The notes under the pieces: generated by a model
The model's input: the letters and a program-made list of their open reading frames with translations, nothing else
Database searches by the model: none
What the model was told of the DNA's origin: nothing
Program-made: the position numbers and the translations under genes
Part shown: piece by piece, positions 60,510 through 64,000 of the stretch
Numbering within the stretch: the stretch's first letter is position 1
Layout of the letters: each line of letters begins with the position of its first letter
Origin: Flavobacterium sp.
GTDB lineage: Bacteria > Bacteroidota > Bacteroidia > Flavobacteriales > Flavobacteriaceae
Reading direction: 5' to 3'
Length of the DNA stretch: 64,000 nt
Assembly: GCA_012837155.1 (NCBI GenBank)
Contig: CP051546.1
Span: 1,219,075 to 1,283,074, forward strand

Positions 60510-61589
60510 TTATTTCAAGTGAACATCAACATTTACGTTCATCCCCGGACGAAGTAATTTTATTTTTTCGACATCGTTAGACTTGTTTAAACTTATTTTT
60601 ACAGGCAGCCTCTGAATTGTTTTTACAAAGTTTCCGGTAGCATTATCAGGAGGTAGCAAAGAAAATACAGAACCTGTTGCGGGCGAAAAAGAAGCAATTT
60701 CGCCTTCAAAATCATAATCAGGGTAAGCATCTACTTTTATAGTTACTTTTTGTCCAATAACCATTTTGTTTAACTGTGTTTCCTTAAAATTAGCAATGAC
60801 CCAAGCAGTTGCATTATTAATAATATAAAATAGCGATTGTCCCGGTTGCACTAATTGTCCCGGTTGAATATCAATTTTAGAAACTTGTCCGTCAATCGCG
60901 GCTGTAACAACGGTATAAGATAAATTGAGTTTTGCGGCATCAAGCTGGGCTTTCGCTTTTTTGATATTCGCAGCCGCAACTTCGGTCTGTTTATCAGAAG
61001 CTTTCGATTTAGCAATAATAGCCGATTTTTGATAAGCACTCGCTTTTTCTTGTTGCTGAAAAATGCGAACTTGATTTTCAGCCTCTTGTTTTGCGGCTAA
61101 GGCTTGTTCAAATTGTTGTTTGGTAATCGAATGATTTTTGTATAAATTATCGTATCGATTGTAATCATTTGTAGCTCGTCCTAATTTAATTCTTGCCGAT
61201 TCAATATTTCCTCCTGCCGAGCGCACATTGGCATCAGAAACCGAAATACTTGCCATCGCACTTCCTATATCGGCTTTGGCAACTTCAAAATTTCCTTCGG
61301 CAGCCACTAATGCTGCACTTGCTTCCTCTATTTTTAATTGAAAATCTCTTTTATCAATAGTAAATAAAGTATCTCCTTGCTTCACAAAAGCATTGTCTTT
61401 TACGTACACTTTACTTATGTATCCAGAAACTTTAGGGATAATTGGATTCATGTTTTTCTCAATTTGTGCGTCATCAGTATCTTCGTGAGACAAGGAATAC
61501 ATGTATTTGAAACTGCCATAAATAACCCCTGTGGCTACCAAAATCACAAGGATGAGTATGAATTTTTTATTTGTATTTTTCTTTTCCAT
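60510..61589 (-). CDS. emrA: HlyD/EmrA-family membrane fusion protein
   Basis: The 359-residue protein has one N-terminal membrane anchor ('KFILILVILVATGVIYGSF'), a biotinyl-lipoyl-like domain split around a long coiled coil (residues 85-215, with many A/K/Q heptads), and a beta-barrel domain with 'AWVIANFKETQLNKM'. EmrA proteins link the inner membrane pump to the outer membrane channel. It is complete. TolC-type gene upstream and emrB downstream make it a tripartite efflux operon. Confidence 0.92.
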   Translation of the reverse strand: MEKKNTNKKFILILVILVATGVIYGSFKYMYSLSHEDTDDAQIEKNMNPIIPKVSGYISKVYVKDNAFVKQGDTLFTIDKRDFQLKIEEASAALVAAEGNFEVAKADIGSAMASISVSDANVRSAGGNIESARIKLGRATNDYNRYDNLYKNHSITKQQFEQALAAKQEAENQVRIFQQQEKASAYQKSAIIAKSKASDKQTEVAAANIKKAKAQLDAAKLNLSYTVVTAAIDGQVSKIDIQPGQLVQPGQSLFYIINNATAWVIANFKETQLNKMVIGQKVTIKVDAYPDYDFEGEIASFSPATGSVFSLLPPDNATGNFVKTIQRLPVKISLNKSNDVEKIKLLRPGMNVNVDVHLK

Positions 61590-61597
61590 GGGGTCGA

Positions 61598-62923
61598 TTA
61601 TATTTTTGAAAGATTGAATGATTGAGATAATTCGCCTGTTGCAGATAGTAATTCGTAATATTTTTGAATAATAGTTACTTTTGCCAATGCTGTATTGATT
61701 TTTGAATTTAATTGCTCCACATCAGCTTCTAATAAATCATTTGTGTCCGATAAGCCATTGTCGTATTTGTCTTTTACAATCCTATAATTTTCTGATGCTT
61801 GTTCGTATGCCTGAAGATAAACCTGATTCTGTTTTAGCGATAAATTATAATTTTCTATGGCTTGTTTTACCTGAATTTTGATGTTGTCAATGAGTATTTC
61901 TTGCGAATTTTGTATTTCGGCTGATTTGCTTTGAGCCAGTTTTACCATCGTGCCATTTTTTAAAATATCACTTAAATCATAAGAAACTCCAATTCCAAAA
62001 TTCATTGCGTTTTGTACTGTAACTACATTTTTTATATCTAACGAAGTATAACCACTAACGATTGTAATCGAAGGATAATAAGCCCCTCGGGCTATTTTTA
62101 CGTTTGCCTTACTGGCTTTTTCCTGAAACTGAATGGCTAGTAAATCCTTGCGATTTTCAAGTGCTGGTTTTTCATCTGCTGGAATAGTATTCATTTGAAA
62201 ATTAGCAAAATCACTTTCCCTAACTTCAATTTTTGTTTCGGAGGCTAATTTTAAAAGCGTAACCAAATAAAAATTCACGACATTCAAATTGTTGTTTGTT
62301 TCGTCAATAGAAAGCTGAATTCTAGAAACTTGCAACTGAGATTTTAGTAAATCATTTCTTGGGATGATACCGTTTTTTTCCATTTCGATAAAATCATGCA
62401 CGCGTTGTTCCGCACTTTTTTGATTTTCTTTTAGAATTTCTAACGTTTTTTGAGCCTTGTACAAATGGGTATAATATTCCACCACTTTCAATGCAATTTC
62501 TTCTTTTGTTTGTAAAGCCATTGCGGTTTCGGCTTGGTATAAATTTTCCGAAAGGGCAATGTTATTTTGTATTTTGAAACCTGCAAAAACAGGAAGATTC
62601 GCATTGATTTGCCCAATAATCAGGCGGTCAACAAGAGGGGCTGCTTGTGGATTATTGCCTTGATTTATTTTTAAATCTACCGTCGCTTTGGTCAATTTTT
62701 GGTATTGACCTGCTATTTTCAAATCGGGGTATTGATTGTTTTTTGCAGCCTGCAATTCGTATTTTTTGGTATTTACTTTGGTATGCCCCAAAGTGGTTTC
62801 ATTGCTGTTTTTCCAAGCCATAGCAACAGCCTCGTCTAGGGTTAAACTGGTTTTTTGCTGTGCATTTACTGATGAAATTCCAATAAAGTAAATCCCTAAG
62901 ACTAATAATTGATTGATTTTCAT
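61598..62923 (-). CDS. tolC: TolC-family outer membrane efflux protein
   Basis: From the ATG at 62923 the protein begins with a signal peptide ('MKINQLLVLGIYFIGISSVN'), then two copies of the outer membrane efflux domain with long helices ('SLTLDEAVAMAWKNS' and 'DLLAIQFQEKASKANVKIA'). The total is about 441 residues. A longer start would overlap the tetR gene and is less likely. The channel would take substrates from the EmrAB pump. It lies 8 bases before emrA. Confidence 0.9.
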   Translation of the reverse strand: MKINQLLVLGIYFIGISSVNAQQKTSLTLDEAVAMAWKNSNETTLGHTKVNTKKYELQAAKNNQYPDLKIAGQYQKLTKATVDLKINQGNNPQAAPLVDRLIIGQINANLPVFAGFKIQNNIALSENLYQAETAMALQTKEEIALKVVEYYTHLYKAQKTLEILKENQKSAEQRVHDFIEMEKNGIIPRNDLLKSQLQVSRIQLSIDETNNNLNVVNFYLVTLLKLASETKIEVRESDFANFQMNTIPADEKPALENRKDLLAIQFQEKASKANVKIARGAYYPSITIVSGYTSLDIKNVVTVQNAMNFGIGVSYDLSDILKNGTMVKLAQSKSAEIQNSQEILIDNIKIQVKQAIENYNLSLKQNQVYLQAYEQASENYRIVKDKYDNGLSDTNDLLEADVEQLNSKINTALAKVTIIQKYYELLSATGELSQSFNLSKI

Positions 62924-62978
62924 ATAGAATACGATTGTTTTTTTTGAGTCATTGCGTTTTGTTTCGCCTATCTTCATT

Positions 62979-63617
62979 TTAGTTGTTAGTGGCGATTTCA
63001 TGTATCAAAAGGGCTTTTATGGTTTGTTGAATATGCTTGGTTAAATCGTTTTTTATGTAATTGTCGTATTGGACTTCGGTTTTCAGGTTTAGTATGTCTT
63101 CAAAGAAAGGTTTGTTCATTTGAAAGTGAAAAAAAGTACCTAAAATGGTGGGAGTTATCAGCGGGATACTAACATCTTTTCTAAAAGCTCCCTTAGATTG
63201 TCCTTCTTGAACAATAAGTTCTAGCGATCTTAGATTTCCTTTTTTTAATTCAGCAAGGGATTGAAGATTCAGAATACGCTTTTTCGAAGATAATTCAAAA
63301 TGAAGAATGCGGTAAATCCCTCTGTTGCAATTGATTCTATTGATGTACAATTCAATCAGTCTGTTTATTTTTTCGACAGGTTCTAGGTTTTCTTCTAATA
63401 AGTTTTCTAATTCTTCCTTGAGTCCAGAAGTTTTAAGCGATAGTAAAGATTCCAGTAAGCGCTCTTTAGAGCCAAAATAATACGAAATCATTGCGATGTT
63501 TATCTTCGCCATTTTCGAAATATCCCGAATGGAGGTTCCGTCAAAACCTTTCTCAGCAAATAGCGTTTCGGCGACTTTGAGAATTTCAATTTGTTTGTCG
63601 TTGAATGCTGTTTCCAA
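62979..63617 (-). CDS. TetR/AcrR-family regulator
   Basis: This 212-residue protein has an N-terminal HTH, 'KQIEILKVAETLFAEKGFDG' followed by 'TSIRDISKMAKINIAMISYY', and a larger helical ligand domain. It leads the efflux operon. A perfect 24-bp palindrome directly upstream covers its -7 box, so I infer it represses its own transcript and the pump genes behind it until a toxic ligand binds. The ligand is unknown. Confidence 0.9.
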   Translation of the reverse strand: METAFNDKQIEILKVAETLFAEKGFDGTSIRDISKMAKINIAMISYYFGSKERLLESLLSLKTSGLKEELENLLEENLEPVEKINRLIELYINRINCNRGIYRILHFELSSKKRILNLQSLAELKKGNLRSLELIVQEGQSKGAFRKDVSIPLITPTILGTFFHFQMNKPFFEDILNLKTEVQYDNYIKNDLTKHIQQTIKALLIHEIATNN

Positions 63618-63637
63618 GGTTTTTGTTTTTGATACAC

Positions 63638-63661
63638 AAAATTAAACAGTTGTTTAATTTT
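63638..63661. promoter_or_regulatory. 24-bp palindromic operator of the efflux operon
   Basis: AAAATTAAACA-GT-TGTTTAATTTT is a perfect inverted repeat 21 bases before the tetR start. On the minus strand TAATTTTG (63637-63644) fits the -7 box, so a bound repressor would block it. Confidence 0.75.
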
Positions 63662-63803
63662 TGTTTAACACTTTTTTAACATAAAAAAGGAAAAGTGAGT
63701 TCAGGAAAACTAGGTTGATTTTATTTTAGCAGTAATTACAATTCACAAATCCGTTTGTTTGAGTGTTGGTGCTATTTAAGCAACGGAGTTTCTGGTTTTT
63801 TTG

Positions 63804-64000
63804 TTATTCTGTCTTGTTTTTTAAAATCCATATCAATGCCTTTTCTTTGGTGGCACGAAATATAGTATTGTGTGTTTCTGTTTGTTCTGGCGAATAGTTC
63901 CAATTAAGGTGTTTACTATTTGCTCCTTTTAAAATATTCGCAAACTTTCCAATTATTTTCGAAGCTTCTTTTGAACTCGCAAACCATAATTTTTTTGAGT
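63804..64000 (-). CDS. Partial protein cut by the window edge
   Basis: An open frame on the minus strand runs from beyond the window end to a stop at 63804-63806. The visible 65 residues include 'LWFASSKEASKIIGKFANIL' and 'TIFRATKEKALIWIL', a helical, basic C-terminus. I do not recognise the family. Confidence 0.4.
   Translation of the reverse strand, partial: SKKLWFASSKEASKIIGKFANILKGANSKHLNWNYSPEQTETHNTIFRATKEKALIWILKNKTE

Overview
The window looks like a chromosomal segment from a member of the Flavobacteriaceae, most likely Flavobacterium. The reasons are low GC, promoters of the TAnnTTTG type, few Shine-Dalgarno sites, and the gene families present (480-residue-type GAPDH, DUF2279 protein, L-FucNAc cap cluster, ClpS, GltBD). 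No rRNA, tRNA or CRISPR was seen.

Region 1 (1-17.0 kb) is a surface-polysaccharide locus on the plus strand. It holds a MurJ/Wzx-like flippase, an acyltransferase, a glycosyltransferase, a capE-cupin-capF-capG set for UDP-L-FucNAc, an AsnB-type amidotransferase, a Wzy-like polymerase, a second glycosyltransferase, pglC-pglD-pglE (an N,N'-diacetylbacillosamine-type initiating sugar), then rfbC-rfbD-rfbA for dTDP-L-rhamnose or a related sugar. A deleted IS5-like element sits between polymerase and glycosyltransferase. Seven 7-bp repeats lie directly before rfbA.

Region 2 (17.0-43.6 kb) mixes housekeeping genes with mobile and repeated DNA. Housekeeping genes are ald with a divergent Lrp regulator, gap, degP, dapF, mltG, pepT, kdsA, clpS, prmA and pyrD. 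Accessory parts are parDE, higBA, two IS630 copies, another IS630-family element, an IS1595-like element, an intact IS5-like element, a four-unit 164-bp palindromic tandem array, and a dispersed ~120-bp repeat family, one copy of which is split around parDE. hemG is broken by two insertion sequences.

Region 3 (43.6-64 kb) carries lysA, gltD, gltB, sucC, uvrB, yaaA and small conserved genes. It ends with a minus-strand efflux operon tetR-tolC-emrA-emrB whose emrB is interrupted by the third IS630 copy.

About thirty genes or gene segments carry single-base shifts, mostly in homopolymers, including normally essential genes (dapF, gap, kdsA). The three near-identical IS630 copies differ only by homopolymer length where I compared them. 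I therefore read most frameshifts as probable sequence errors, give full gene spans, and reserve 'pseudogene' for genes cut by insertion sequences or large deletions.
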